Source: Acidobacteriaceae bacterium
GTDB lineage: Bacteria > Acidobacteriota > Terriglobia > Terriglobales > Acidobacteriaceae
Assembly (NCBI GenBank): GCA_025356095.1
Contig: JANXUR010000075.1
Coordinates: 54,351-118,350, forward strand
Reading direction: 5' to 3'
Length of the DNA: 64,000 bases
A program made the translations under genes and the position numbers. The notes beneath the pieces were generated by a model, which was not told the origin of the DNA, made no database searches, and saw only the letters and a program-made list of their open reading frames with translations. This document shows positions 46,496-55,814 of the stretch, one piece after another (positions within the stretch are counted from its first letter, which is position 1; every line of letters starts with the position of its first letter).

Positions 46496-47938
46496 ATGAC
46501 CTCCACGCCCACTCCTCGCCTCGCTGTCCTCATTCTTGCCGCTGGAAAAGGCACGCGGCTTAAGTCCAAGCACCCCAAGGTGTTGTTTGAGGTCGGCGGC
46601 AAGCCGATGCTGGCCCACGTTGTAGCAGCGGCCCGCGCCCTCGCCGAGCCACGTGACATCATTGCCGTCATCGGCCACGAAGCCGAGCGGGTACGCGCCG
46701 CGATGGAATCCACCTCGCAAACCAGCGGCCTCAGCTACGTGCTACAACCCGAACAGCACGGCACCGGTCACGCGTTGATTGTCTCCAGGGCGGAGCTTTC
46801 AAAATATGACGAAGTCGTCGTCCTGGTCGGCGATGCGCCGCTGCTGCAGCCAGATACCCTGCGTGCGCTCTACGACTTCCACCACCAGCAGGCTGCGGCG
46901 ATGACCATCCTTACCGCCGACCTCGCCAACCCTTTCGGCTATGGCCGCGTCTTCCGTGCCGCGCTCAACTCGTCAGAAGTCGCTGCCATCATCGAGCAAA
47001 AAGACCTGGAAAAAGACCCAGATAAGCACGACCCGGCACAACTGGACAACAAAGAAATTAATTCCGCTATGTACGTATTCAAGGTCGCCCCATTGCTCGC
47101 GCACCTCGATTCCCTTTCCACCGCGAACGCGCACGGCGAGTATTACCTGACCGACATGGCCAAACTGCTCCGCGCCGCCGGTGAGCGCGTGGTTGCCTTC
47201 AAGCACTCCGCTGCGGATGAGTTACTCGGCGGCAACACCCGCGCCGATCTCGCCGGGCTTGACCGCAAAATGCGCGCCCGCAAATGCGCGCAACTCATGC
47301 AAGACGGCGTCACAATTCTCTTCCCTGACACGTGTGTGATTGACTCTGGCGTAACTGTCGCGCCCGACACTACCATCGAGCCCTACGTGCAATTACTCGG
47401 CAACACCAGCATCGGTTCGGACTGCCGCATCCGGTCGTATTCCGTCCTTCGCAACACCACTCTTGCCGACAATGTTCTCATTCGCAACGGTTGCGTGATG
47501 GAAGAGTCGCGCGTCGGCGACGGTGCCACCATTGGCCCGTACTCACACCTGCGCCCCGGCAGCGATATTGGCCCCGGCGCGCATCTTGGCAACTTCGTCG
47601 AAACGAAGAAAGTAAAGATGGGCAAAGGCTCCAAGGCAAACCATCTGACTTATTTGGGAGACGCGGTGATTGGCGCGGGCGTGAACATCGGCGCAGGCAC
47701 CATAACCTGTAACTACGACGGAGTCCACAAGCACACTACCACCATCGAAGATGGTACCTTCATCGGCAGCAACAATACGCTGGTCGCGCCGCTTACCATC
47801 GGCCCCAATTCTTATACTGCCGCCGGTTCGTGCATTACACAGGACGTGCCGGAGGATGCGCTGGCGCTAGGCCGCGCCCGGCAGGAGACCAAACCCGGCT
47901 GGATGAAAAAACGGCGCGAAGCCGCTGGAAACAAATAA
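46496..47938 (+). CDS. glmU: Bifunctional GlmU (GlcNAc-1-P uridyltransferase / GlcN-1-P acetyltransferase)
   Basis: GlmU acetylates glucosamine 1-phosphate and couples it to UTP to give UDP-GlcNAc for peptidoglycan and LPS. The 480-aa product has the pyrophosphorylase start LILAAGKGTRLKSKHPKVL, EQHGTGHAL and DNKEINSAMYVF, then a left-handed beta-helix from ~250 ending in IGSNNTLVAPLTIG. ATG 46496 is chosen because homology begins there and the promoter fits; a longer frame from 46433 is rejected. Confidence 0.96.
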   Translation: MTSTPTPRLAVLILAAGKGTRLKSKHPKVLFEVGGKPMLAHVVAAARALAEPRDIIAVIGHEAERVRAAMESTSQTSGLSYVLQPEQHGTGHALIVSRAELSKYDEVVVLVGDAPLLQPDTLRALYDFHHQQAAAMTILTADLANPFGYGRVFRAALNSSEVAAIIEQKDLEKDPDKHDPAQLDNKEINSAMYVFKVAPLLAHLDSLSTANAHGEYYLTDMAKLLRAAGERVVAFKHSAADELLGGNTRADLAGLDRKMRARKCAQLMQDGVTILFPDTCVIDSGVTVAPDTTIEPYVQLLGNTSIGSDCRIRSYSVLRNTTLADNVLIRNGCVMEESRVGDGATIGPYSHLRPGSDIGPGAHLGNFVETKKVKMGKGSKANHLTYLGDAVIGAGVNIGAGTITCNYDGVHKHTTTIEDGTFIGSNNTLVAPLTIGPNSYTAAGSCITQDVPEDALALGRARQETKPGWMKKRREAAGNK

Positions 47939-47976
47939 GGCGTCAAGACCCCGCACTTAGGAACCTGCAAATGAAA

Positions 47977-48000
47977 ACGGGCAGCTCTGTAGCTGCCCGT
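47977..48000. terminator. Bidirectional terminator between glmU and the lipoprotein gene
   Basis: A perfect 10-bp stem ACGGGCAGCT/AGCTGCCCGT with CTGT loop. On the minus strand it is followed by TTTTC, so it best serves the lipoprotein gene. Confidence 0.8.
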
Positions 48001-48025
48001 CTCACCTATCGGCATTACTCCCAAC

Positions 48026-49696
48026 TTACTTCCTGAACCACGGCGTATAGGCCGAGCTCTCAAAGAAGTTGTAAAGCAAACCCACAATCTTGGCCGCACC
48101 CTGTGTGTTGGGATGCTGATGGTCGGCTGTAAGATAGTCACCCACCACCCAAAAGGTTCCTTCGGAGTTTGGCGTTGCTCCATTGGCCCAGAAGTAGGGA
48201 CCCCATGCTACCCAAGGTGCAAGCCCGGAGTTATAGTCAAGGTCGCCCGCGACTGCGTCCACGCCCTTGCCGTCTATCTGGTCAATCTGCGCCTGAATCG
48301 TCCACTTGACTGAGTAGCCGTTCTCATAGGCATAGGGCTCGGGACTACCTGCAATCAAGATGTAGCCTGCATAAATTCTGCTGGCCATAAAGACTTGCTT
48401 CAGGTTGGGGTAGCGTACCTTGGCCGCCCGCAGAATTTGCCCGATTTCCTTCTCATAGTTCAGGGGAGCGGCGGTAGCTGGGTCGTTGGTGCAGCCCGGC
48501 GATTGGGCCGGATCGCATAGCGGAACCAATCCTGACCCCACCGGATTCGGGTCAGTATCCTTCAACCAGATTACCTGTACCTGTTTTTCTGTCAGGCAAG
48601 GATTCGAGGTGGTACCGCAACCTGCCGGGGCGCCCGGAGCGCCGGTTGCCGTTGCCAGCACTTCGTCGCGAACACGGTCATATTGGTTCTGGTTCACCTT
48701 GGTTGGCACCAGCACGCAGTTCTGTTGCGGCGTTTTGAAGGGATCAATCCAGTCACACGGCTGTGCGCCGCCCATGGCACCATCCAGTACCGCCATACGC
48801 GGATTCAAGTTCAAGCCAGCCGTGGTATTTACATAGTTCACAAACGCGCTGAACTCAATATGCGTGTTGGAGAGTCCCACAGAAATCAGGGCAATCGCAC
48901 CACTGGAACTCGGGTTGCCATTCTGGTCGAGGGGCTGGATTTCACCACCGCGCTTCGTGCCTTCCGCATCGTGCGTGGCGGGCGCAGTTTTCAGGCTGCC
49001 AGGGTAGAGGTTCCCCTCATATCCCTTGTAGGTTTGGCCGGCCGTCATGTCAATCATTGGCACATCATTGGTCGGCAACGCATAGCCTACGGTAATTGAC
49101 TGAGTCTGCGTGCTGCCGCCATACTGGGCCGTCACCACCACCGTACCTGTCTTCAAGCCTGTCACCAGCCCGGTGTTTGAAATCGTAGCAATGGTCTGGT
49201 CCGCTACGCTCCAAGCGGTCTGATTGGTTGCGTCCAGTGTGCTGCCATCGGTCAATGTCGCGGTGTCCACCATCTGCACCGTGGCGTTCAAATAGGCGAA
49301 GGTTCCGTTCGGAGTGAGCACCAGCGAAGTCGCGTTGCCAGTCGCACCCGCGACGGTCACCGCAGCGGTGCCAGTTTTGCCCTGAAAGGTTGCTGAAATC
49401 ACGGCTGAACCAGTTGCTACACCCGTCACCACCCCACTGGTTGAGACGGTGGCCTTAGAAGTGTCAGACGAACTCCAAGCCGCACTACTGGTTTCAGCAA
49501 TCGAGGTTCCGTCGCTGTAATTCGCCTTTGCGGCCAAAGCCACCGTCGCCCCAACCCCAACAGAATCCGTCACTGGACTGACGGTGATGCTGCTAAGCGT
49601 CGGTGGTGGCGGAGCTGTCGGCGTACTGCCACCGCCGCATGCCATCAATCCACCCAACCCTACTGCCGCGATCGCGGCAAACCAGAACGATCTCAT
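48026..49696 (-). CDS. Lipoprotein with two Big_2 domains and an SGNH-like C-terminal domain
   Basis: The 556-aa product has a lipobox (GGLMAC, Cys20) and a Gly/Pro linker. Two bacterial Ig-like (Big_2) domains follow: LSSITVSPVTDSVGVG to AAVTVAG, then TSLVLTPNGTFAYLN to QSITVG. The C-terminal ~340 residues contain IALISVGLSNTHIEFSAF, VLDGAMGG and ADHQHPNTQGAAKIVGLL; the last, with Asp and His close together, resembles the end of SGNH hydrolases. An esterase-like role on polysaccharide is a guess. It ends at a strong terminator. Confidence 0.75.
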   Translation of the reverse strand: MRSFWFAAIAAVGLGGLMACGGGSTPTAPPPPTLSSITVSPVTDSVGVGATVALAAKANYSDGTSIAETSSAAWSSSDTSKATVSTSGVVTGVATGSAVISATFQGKTGTAAVTVAGATGNATSLVLTPNGTFAYLNATVQMVDTATLTDGSTLDATNQTAWSVADQTIATISNTGLVTGLKTGTVVVTAQYGGSTQTQSITVGYALPTNDVPMIDMTAGQTYKGYEGNLYPGSLKTAPATHDAEGTKRGGEIQPLDQNGNPSSSGAIALISVGLSNTHIEFSAFVNYVNTTAGLNLNPRMAVLDGAMGGAQPCDWIDPFKTPQQNCVLVPTKVNQNQYDRVRDEVLATATGAPGAPAGCGTTSNPCLTEKQVQVIWLKDTDPNPVGSGLVPLCDPAQSPGCTNDPATAAPLNYEKEIGQILRAAKVRYPNLKQVFMASRIYAGYILIAGSPEPYAYENGYSVKWTIQAQIDQIDGKGVDAVAGDLDYNSGLAPWVAWGPYFWANGATPNSEGTFWVVGDYLTADHQHPNTQGAAKIVGLLYNFFESSAYTPWFRK

Positions 49697-49798
49697 CCCT
49701 CAAGACTCCCGCGTAGATACGCCAATTCTCATAAACTCTTCAACCCTAACCCACTGCCGGACAGGAAGTTGCGGTAGCAGTGCCAAGCATACCAACCT

Positions 49799-49831
49799 TC
49801 TCGCGCGATTCTCGCGCGATTCTGCCCCGAT
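49799..49831. repeat. 11-bp tandem repeat, 3 units, intergenic
   Basis: Two exact TCTCGCGCGAT units and TCTGCCCCGAT lie about 75-105 bp upstream of the formiminotransferase-cyclodeaminase start. Confidence 0.8.
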
Positions 49832-49903
49832 TCTACCTTGCCGCATTGTCTACATCCACCCACTTTTGCACACCTGCCGTACCGGAGTATCCTTAAAGGA
49901 TAT

Positions 49904-51406
49904 ATGGGCAATCTTGTCGAGTGTGTTCCCAATTTCTCCGAAGGCCGCCGTCCCGAAGTCATTCAAGCCATCCTTGCCGCCATGAAGATGGACGGCGTCT
50001 ACCTGCTCGATCAGGAATCCGACGCCGACCACAACCGCTGCGTCGTCACGCTCGTTGGCGAGCGTGAGCCGCTGCAGGAAGCAGTGATTCGCGGCATAGG
50101 CAAGGCAGCCGAATTGATTGACCTGACCACCCACACCGGTGCCCACCCCCGTATGGGCGCTACCGACGTGGTGCCGTTCATCCCCATCCAAGGCGTCACC
50201 ATTGAGGACTGCGTCGCAATGGCGAAACACGTTGGAGCAGAGCTGTGGAATCGCTTTAAGATCCCCGTGTATCTCTATGAAGCAGCAGCAGCGACGCCCG
50301 AGCGCGTTGGCTTGGAAAACATCCGCCGTGGGCAGTTTGAGGGTCTGCGCGAAGCCGTAAAAACCGACACCGCCCGACGCCCTGACTTCGGTGATCCAGC
50401 CAAGCCGGAACTGCACCCCACCGCCGGAGCCACCGTGGTCGGAGCCCGCAAGCCGCTCGTCGCCTTCAACGTTTTTCTCAACACCACCGATGTGGATGTC
50501 GCCAAGAAGATCGCCAAAGCCGTCCGTTTTTCCAGCGGCGGGCTGCGCTTTGTGAAGGGCGCCGGCTTCGCAGTTCGAGGCCTCGCACAGGTCTCCATGA
50601 ATTTAACCGACTACGAGCAGACCTCGGTCGCCCGCGTCTTCGAGTTCGTCAAGCGAGAAGCCGCCCGCTATGGCGTAGGTGTGCTCAGTTCAGAGATTGT
50701 TGGCCTCATCCCCAAACGCGCGCTGGAAGATGCTGCCGAGTGGTTCCTGCAGGTAGAAAGGTTTGATTCGTCTTTGATTCTAGAAAACCGCATGGCGGCC
50801 GTCATGAGTGGCAAAATGGCCGTTGGGGGCCTCGCGGCAGCTGTATCCCCGTTCCTTGCACAGCTAGCCGCCCCCACCGCCACGCCGGGTGGAGGCAGTG
50901 CGGCCGCCGCATCCGGTGCCATGGCCGCAGCCCTCGGCCACATGGTGGCGAGTATGTCGCGCGGCAAAAAGGCATATTTGCAGCACGAAGCCGCGCTGAG
51001 CACTGCCATCGCGCGCCTTGCATCCCTTCAGGCCCAGATGCAGGCTGCCATTGACGCCGATGCCGAGTCGTTCAACGTGGTGATGAAAGCCTTCAAAGCC
51101 CAGCGCGAGGCTGATTCAGCCAACGCAATCGCCGTGGCTGCGGCTCAAGCCGCAGTGGATGAAGCGATGAAGGGCGCGACTTTGGTGCCGCTGACCGTCG
51201 CAGAAATGGCGCATGAGGTCGCTGGCATCGTAGAAGCGCTAAAACCCATCACCAATCCTCGCGCCAGTTCCGATCTTGTCGTCGGGGGCCTGCTGGCCGA
51301 AGCAGCAGCAAAAGGTGCCCTGGCCAACGTGGAGATTAACCTCGCCGACTTGCAGGACAAGGCTTTTGTAGCCAGTGTGCGCGCCCGCAGAGCTCGGATG
51401 GCTTAG
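49904..51406 (+). CDS. Bifunctional glutamate formiminotransferase / formiminotetrahydrofolate cyclodeaminase
   Basis: The 500-aa fusion carries out the last folate-linked steps of histidine breakdown: transfer of formimino from formiminoglutamate to THF, then ring closure with loss of ammonia. The transferase part (1-~300) begins LVECVPNFSEGRR and has THTGAHPRMGATDVVPF with the catalytic His. The cyclodeaminase part (~320-500) has ATPGGGSAAAASGAMAAALG. The fusion is as in animals and acidobacteria; many bacteria use separate genes. AAAGGA precedes ATG 49904. No other hut gene is in the window. Confidence 0.95.
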   Translation: MGNLVECVPNFSEGRRPEVIQAILAAMKMDGVYLLDQESDADHNRCVVTLVGEREPLQEAVIRGIGKAAELIDLTTHTGAHPRMGATDVVPFIPIQGVTIEDCVAMAKHVGAELWNRFKIPVYLYEAAAATPERVGLENIRRGQFEGLREAVKTDTARRPDFGDPAKPELHPTAGATVVGARKPLVAFNVFLNTTDVDVAKKIAKAVRFSSGGLRFVKGAGFAVRGLAQVSMNLTDYEQTSVARVFEFVKREAARYGVGVLSSEIVGLIPKRALEDAAEWFLQVERFDSSLILENRMAAVMSGKMAVGGLAAAVSPFLAQLAAPTATPGGGSAAAASGAMAAALGHMVASMSRGKKAYLQHEAALSTAIARLASLQAQMQAAIDADAESFNVVMKAFKAQREADSANAIAVAAAQAAVDEAMKGATLVPLTVAEMAHEVAGIVEALKPITNPRASSDLVVGGLLAEAAAKGALANVEINLADLQDKAFVASVRARRARMA

Positions 51407-51426
51407 CCAATCAGAACCCGCCAAAG

Positions 51427-51458
51427 CTCACGTAAGTCCGGCCCACGCCTTACGTGAG
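51427..51458 (+). terminator. Hairpin after the formiminotransferase-cyclodeaminase gene
   Basis: A perfect 10-bp stem CTCACGTAAG/CTTACGTGAG with a 12-nt loop lies 20 nt after the stop codon. No U tract follows. Confidence 0.7.
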
Positions 51459-51546
51459 GTGCCTTAAGTGCCTTGGGACGCATCTAATCACCAAGGGCAG
51501 GTAAAATAATCTGTGCCGCAAGTTTTGATTTGGAGATTTTCTCACT

Positions 51547-52539
51547 ATGAATTCAGTCCTGATCGGCAAAAAACTGCGATTTGCCACCGCCGCCATCGTG
51601 GCACTCGCAACCACCACCTTTGGGTTTGCTTTGCCCCTTGGCACCGCCACCCGCACCGTAGTCCCCGGCGACGTGCAGCAGATCATCAGCGTGGACTACC
51701 GCTCGCTGCGCGACTCAGAAACCGCTCAGGCGCTCAAAAAGCAGGTATTGCCCGATTCGCTCAAGCAGTTTGAGAACGCGCTCAGAGGTGTCGGCATTAC
51801 GCCGGAGCGCGACGCCGAGCAGTTGATCTTTGTCTCCTTCCGGCATGAGACCGATGCCAAACAGGCTGACGGCAGCTATCAAAAATCCAAGTCGTCGCAC
51901 GTGGTTGGCATTGCCATTGGGCAGTTTGACCCCAAAGTCGTGCTCAAGAAGTTTCAGGTTCGCAAGGTGCAGCCCACCAAGTATCGCCAAGCCAGCCTGT
52001 GGCCTATGAGCGCCATGCAGATGACCTTCCTCGACAATGGAACGCTGCTTTTCGGCGACCCCTCGGCCATCCGCGCCGCGCTCGACGTCCGGGATGGCCG
52101 CGCGTCTAGCCTTGATTCCAACGCCGCCATCGCTGACTTGATTCCGGGCGTCGAAAACGGTGCGGTTTGGAGCGTGCTCGACAAAGAAGGAACACAGAAC
52201 ATGATGCGTTCCGCTCTCGGTCAAGCCGCCAGCATCGCTGACTATGACTCGGTGAAAAAACGCCTGCTCGGCTCGCACTACACCATGACCTTTCAAGGTG
52301 GCGTGGACTTCGATCTGGGAGTGCAGACCGCTGACAACTTCTCCGCGTCCGTGCTTTCTGGCTTGATTAAGGCGGGTATTTTGTACAAGAAGCTGAATGG
52401 AACCACTGCAGAAACCCAAGCCATGGAAAGCGTCGTAGTGGATTCAGACGCTGCCAGCCTCAAGGTGAAGTTCCACTCTGATGACAAGAAGTTTCAGTCG
52501 CTTATGCACACTGATCTGTTCGCGGCCGTCTCTCACTAA
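51547..52539 (+). CDS. Secreted protein of unknown function
   Basis: The 330-aa product has an N-terminal export signal ending near FGFALPLG. The mature part begins VVPGDVQQIISVDYRSLRDS and contains AEQLIFVSFRH, MTFLDNGTLLFGDPSAIRAALD and NGAVWSVLDKEG. This layout of alternating strands and helices resembles proteins annotated only as hypothetical in Acidobacteria. TAAAAT at 51505 may be its -10 box, and GGAG lies 12 nt before the ATG. It ends with a short hairpin. No function is proposed. Confidence 0.75.
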   Translation: MNSVLIGKKLRFATAAIVALATTTFGFALPLGTATRTVVPGDVQQIISVDYRSLRDSETAQALKKQVLPDSLKQFENALRGVGITPERDAEQLIFVSFRHETDAKQADGSYQKSKSSHVVGIAIGQFDPKVVLKKFQVRKVQPTKYRQASLWPMSAMQMTFLDNGTLLFGDPSAIRAALDVRDGRASSLDSNAAIADLIPGVENGAVWSVLDKEGTQNMMRSALGQAASIADYDSVKKRLLGSHYTMTFQGGVDFDLGVQTADNFSASVLSGLIKAGILYKKLNGTTAETQAMESVVVDSDAASLKVKFHSDDKKFQSLMHTDLFAAVSH

Positions 52540-52567
52540 CACTTTCCCAAGGTACCGGGTGCCCCGT

Positions 52568-52582
52568 CCAAGCTTTGCTTGG
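52568..52582. terminator. Short hairpin downstream of the unknown secreted gene
   Basis: CCAAGC/GCTTGG with a TTT loop, 29 nt after the stop codon. Weak; no U tract. The remaining gap to 52766 contains no convincing gene. Confidence 0.35.
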
Positions 52583-52766
52583 GCGGGATTCTCGTCGAGC
52601 CCAAGGTGAACTTCAACCCCTCCGCAGCAGACAACTTCGCGACGCAGATTTCTATCGGCGAACACGCCGAGAACATAGGCGGCAGCCCGCTCGTGGTAAG
52701 CGTCACCGGCTCCGGTCAGTTGGGCTTGAACCGGGCGACCGCGCTCCGCACAGGGTTGTTCCTGCC

Positions 52767-53066
52767 TCAGTCGGCCGCGGTGCGGCGAATCCGCACCATC
52801 TCGGTCATGTAGTGGATGTCCGGCGCGCCTACCACATGGTGGGCGTGCATCCACTCGCGAGTCTTGTCCGCATTCAGGAACTGCTCAGCACGCTCCCGTG
52901 TGTTCCACTCCAGCAGCACGGTCACGTCGTTTGTGTGGCCCATTTTCGAAAAGACGTGGCAACTGCACTCGCCCGCCTGCTGCCAGGCTCCCGTCGCTGT
53001 ATCAAATGCGGTGCGCCATGCTTCGTAGTCAGAAACCCGGTGGTGCATCATCACAGAAATTGACAT
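52767..53066 (-). CDS. Small dimeric alpha/beta-barrel protein (ABM-like)
   Basis: The 99-aa product has the ferredoxin-like pattern of antibiotic-biosynthesis-monooxygenase and related domains: ISVMMHHRVSDYEAWRTAFD, VFSKMGHTNDVTVLLEW and a helix with AEQFLNADKTREWM. Such proteins often act on small aromatic or heme-like ligands or just dimerise; substrate is unknown. No strong Shine-Dalgarno precedes the ATG (weak purine tract). Confidence 0.75.
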   Translation of the reverse strand: MSISVMMHHRVSDYEAWRTAFDTATGAWQQAGECSCHVFSKMGHTNDVTVLLEWNTRERAEQFLNADKTREWMHAHHVVGAPDIHYMTEMVRIRRTAAD

Positions 53067-53231
53067 ATCGCTATCCTCTCCCCAACCGTTTGCCCACTTT
53101 GGCCTCCGCGGTCAAACCGTGCTTCCACAATCGAGATTCATTGTGATGACAGGAAGTTTGGCTCAAGCGGGCAAATCTGTCTGTGATTTATGTCGCATTT
53201 CTATGCCTTCTTGCAAACTGGCAAGACCCGC

Positions 53232-53846
53232 CTACCGCACTCTGCCCCACCCAAACCGCAACTGAATCGTATTGACGCCCGGGTTCGGCACCGTCAGCCC
53301 GGCGTTAGAAATGTGCATATATCGCAGATCAAAGCTCAAGGCTGAACTGCCGCGATGGGTAAAGCCGATCGCGCCGCCACTGGTAAAGTTCACCTTCGAC
53401 GTTCCCGGCGGAACGTTGTCGTTGGTGAAAAGCGTTCCGCCCCCCAGTTCCACAAATGGCGTCCAACTGCCTCGCGTCACAAAATTCCACTTTAGATTCA
53501 ATGGGTTAACGCCCGCGCCGAAGGCGGTTCCCGTCCCATCATTCGTCCCCGCTGGAATCGAGCTTGCTGGCGTTGGCTGGCGCAGAATAAACACCGGCAC
53601 CACATCCACCGCGTATTCAAAGCTCCCGCGCAAGAATCCCGGTAAATGCGGATTGCTAAGCACCCAGCCATAGCGCAACCCGAGGTTGCCCACGCTGGTG
53701 TCTTGAAAACGGCCGTTAGTTCCATGGCCACCGGCCGCCCAAACCTGCAATTCACGGCCCCCCGCAGTGGTCAGCGGGTTATTCGACTGGGCTCCGGCGA
53801 ACGCAGCCAGCGTTATCATCCAAATCAGCGCAATCCACTTCTTCAT
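53232..53846 (-). CDS. Acyloxyacyl hydrolase, PagL-like lipid A deacylase
   Basis: PagL is an outer-membrane beta-barrel that removes the 3-O acyl chain of lipid A. The 204-aa product has a signal peptide (MKKWIALIWMITLAAFAGAQ), many amphipathic strands (GNLGLRYGWVL, GSFEYAVDVVPVF) and the catalytic His-x-Ser-Asn in LRYMHISNAGL (~177). The C-terminal strand IQLRFGWGRVR is a little unlike the usual aromatic end. GGAGG lies 6 nt before the ATG. This implies a true LPS outer membrane. Confidence 0.85.
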   Translation of the reverse strand: MKKWIALIWMITLAAFAGAQSNNPLTTAGGRELQVWAAGGHGTNGRFQDTSVGNLGLRYGWVLSNPHLPGFLRGSFEYAVDVVPVFILRQPTPASSIPAGTNDGTGTAFGAGVNPLNLKWNFVTRGSWTPFVELGGGTLFTNDNVPPGTSKVNFTSGGAIGFTHRGSSALSFDLRYMHISNAGLTVPNPGVNTIQLRFGWGRVR

Positions 53847-54125
53847 GGCGCCTCCAAAATTAAATCAAAACTGTAATGCTGAGTATGACATGACGCGCAG
53901 CGCTACGTGATCTCCCAGCCCGCTCCCGCTTCCCTCTTGCCGACCCGCTCGACCTTGTTTGCAATCCCCTTTACAAACTGCCCAGCGCGGCCTACACTCT
54001 TGTAGCTCCAGCACCGCCTCCCCAACATCACTGGCAACCTAGCGACTGCTCGTACCTCTTGGGCAGTTCACGGAAACAGACTTAGAAAAATAGACTCTGC
54101 AAATAGAAAGGAATCCTCCCCTGTC

Positions 54126-55745
54126 ATGTCGCTCCCTGCGAAGTTTTCGCTCCGTATCGGCGTAATAGCGCTTAGCCTGTTTGCCATTACCGGCGCTTTT
54201 GCCGGTACCGCCGTCACCACCTACCACAATGACAACAATCGCACCGGCTGGAACAACACTGAAACCAGCCTCACTCCCGCCAACGTCAATGCCACCAGCT
54301 TTGGCCTGCTTCGCACCATCACGGTAGATGATCAAGTAGACACACAAGTGCTCGTCGTACCCGGCGTTAACATTACCGCTGGCTCCCTGCCCGGCATCCA
54401 TGACGTGGCCTACATTGCCACCGAGGGCAACACCATTTATGCGGTAGATACCAATACCGGTGCAATTCTGTTGAGCCCGAAGTTTGGTACGCCGGTTCCG
54501 CTGCCGCTGGGCTGCAGCAACAATGGCCCCAACGTTGGCATTAACGGCACCCCCGTGATTGATGCCGCTACTAACACCATGTACGTGCTGGTTTATACCA
54601 ACGACGGCCCTACCTACCGCATCCACGCGCTCGACCTCGCCAGTCTCACCGACAAAGTAACACCAGTTGTTGTCTCCGCCAGCCACCAGTTAACCGATGG
54701 CACCACTTACAGCTTCAACGCCAAGTATCAGCGCCAGCGTCCCGGCCTCTTGCTGGCCAATGGCAATATTTATGCTGGCTTTGGCAGCTTCTGCGACTTT
54801 TCAGCCGATAAATCTCGCGGCTGGTTGCTTGGCTGGCAAACCGGCAACTTAACCCCCATCGGTGCCAACCAATTACTGGATACTCAGGCCACATCGCCCA
54901 ATAGTTTTTTCCTCTCCGCCATTTGGATGTCTGGCTATGGCCCCGCCAGCGATGAGAATGGCAACATCTTTTTCATCACGGGTAACTCGGACTACTCGGG
55001 TACGACTTATGACGGCATCAACAATATTCAGGAAAGCGTCGTGAAAGTCTCCAGCGACGTGACCCGCGTAGTGGACTTGTTCACTCCAAAGAATCAGGCC
55101 TCACTGGAACAAGGCGACACTGACTTTGGCTCTGGCGGTCTGCTAGTAATTCCGGCGCAGCCCGGTTCCACTCCTAACATGGCAGTTGCGCTCGGCAAAG
55201 CGGGTTCAATGTTCCTGCTGAATCGCGACAACTTGGGCGGATATAACCCGAACGGCACGAACAAGGTGCTTGGCACCTACACTCCCGGTGGCTGCTGGTG
55301 CGGCCAATCGTACTTCCAGGCCAGCGACGGCACCGGAAGAATCCTCAGCAGTGGCGGCCGCAAGCCGCAACTGTGGAAGATCAACACATCTCCGAAAGCT
55401 TCACTTACTCGACTCTCCACAGCTCCCGTGGGCGTCGCGGGCGGACAAGATGTCGGCTTCTTCACTAGCATCTCCAGCAATGGCACCGCTAACCCGGTCG
55501 TTTGGGCAGTGAGCCGTCCCGCAAATAAGGACACTACCAAGGCCATCAACCTGTTTGCTTTTGACCCCAATAACGGCTTAACCAAGTTGTACTCGTCGCC
55601 TGCGGGATTCTGGCCGAACAATGGCGGCAACTCCAACATAGTACCCACCGTTGCCAACGGCCAAGTCTACGTCCCTAGCAACAAGCAGGTGCAGGTGTTT
55701 AGTTTGACTAGTCCCTCGAAGAATGTTGTTAAGTCCAAGAAGTAA
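54126..55745 (+). CDS. Secreted PQQ-like beta-propeller protein, copy 1
   Basis: The 539-aa product has a signal peptide ending near GAFAG and the acidobacterial opening TYHNDNNRTGWNNTETSLTP. Repeats typical of outer-surface propellers follow: DVAYIATEGNTIYAVDTNTG, FGSFCDF, GYGPASDENGNIFFITGNSD and GGCWCGQSYFQASDGTG. Such repeats resemble PQQ-binding propellers, but no PQQ-dehydrogenase active-site pattern is visible. A paralog follows 69 bp after its stop. Function is unknown, possibly glycan or protein binding at the surface. Confidence 0.8.
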   Translation: MSLPAKFSLRIGVIALSLFAITGAFAGTAVTTYHNDNNRTGWNNTETSLTPANVNATSFGLLRTITVDDQVDTQVLVVPGVNITAGSLPGIHDVAYIATEGNTIYAVDTNTGAILLSPKFGTPVPLPLGCSNNGPNVGINGTPVIDAATNTMYVLVYTNDGPTYRIHALDLASLTDKVTPVVVSASHQLTDGTTYSFNAKYQRQRPGLLLANGNIYAGFGSFCDFSADKSRGWLLGWQTGNLTPIGANQLLDTQATSPNSFFLSAIWMSGYGPASDENGNIFFITGNSDYSGTTYDGINNIQESVVKVSSDVTRVVDLFTPKNQASLEQGDTDFGSGGLLVIPAQPGSTPNMAVALGKAGSMFLLNRDNLGGYNPNGTNKVLGTYTPGGCWCGQSYFQASDGTGRILSSGGRKPQLWKINTSPKASLTRLSTAPVGVAGGQDVGFFTSISSNGTANPVVWAVSRPANKDTTKAINLFAFDPNNGLTKLYSSPAGFWPNNGGNSNIVPTVANGQVYVPSNKQVQVFSLTSPSKNVVKSKK

Positions 55746-55764
55746 ATACCCAACAAAAGCTAAC

Positions 55765-55791
55765 CCGCCGGACACCTCAGGTGTCCGGCGG
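55765..55791. terminator. Hairpin between the propeller paralogs
   Basis: A perfect 12-bp stem CCGCCGGACACC/GGTGTCCGGCGG with TCA loop fills the gap between the two genes and is followed by an A-rich run on the plus strand. It may end or attenuate transcription from copy 1 into copy 2. Confidence 0.75.
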
Positions 55792-55814
55792 CCACAAAAA
55801 TGGAGGCTTGCTCG

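Noticed and set aside
52579..52812. Forward frame downstream of the unknown secreted gene (starts GGILVEPKVNF)
   Set aside because: Its sequence looks somewhat protein-like, but no start signal or family match was found and it runs into the convergent ABM gene.
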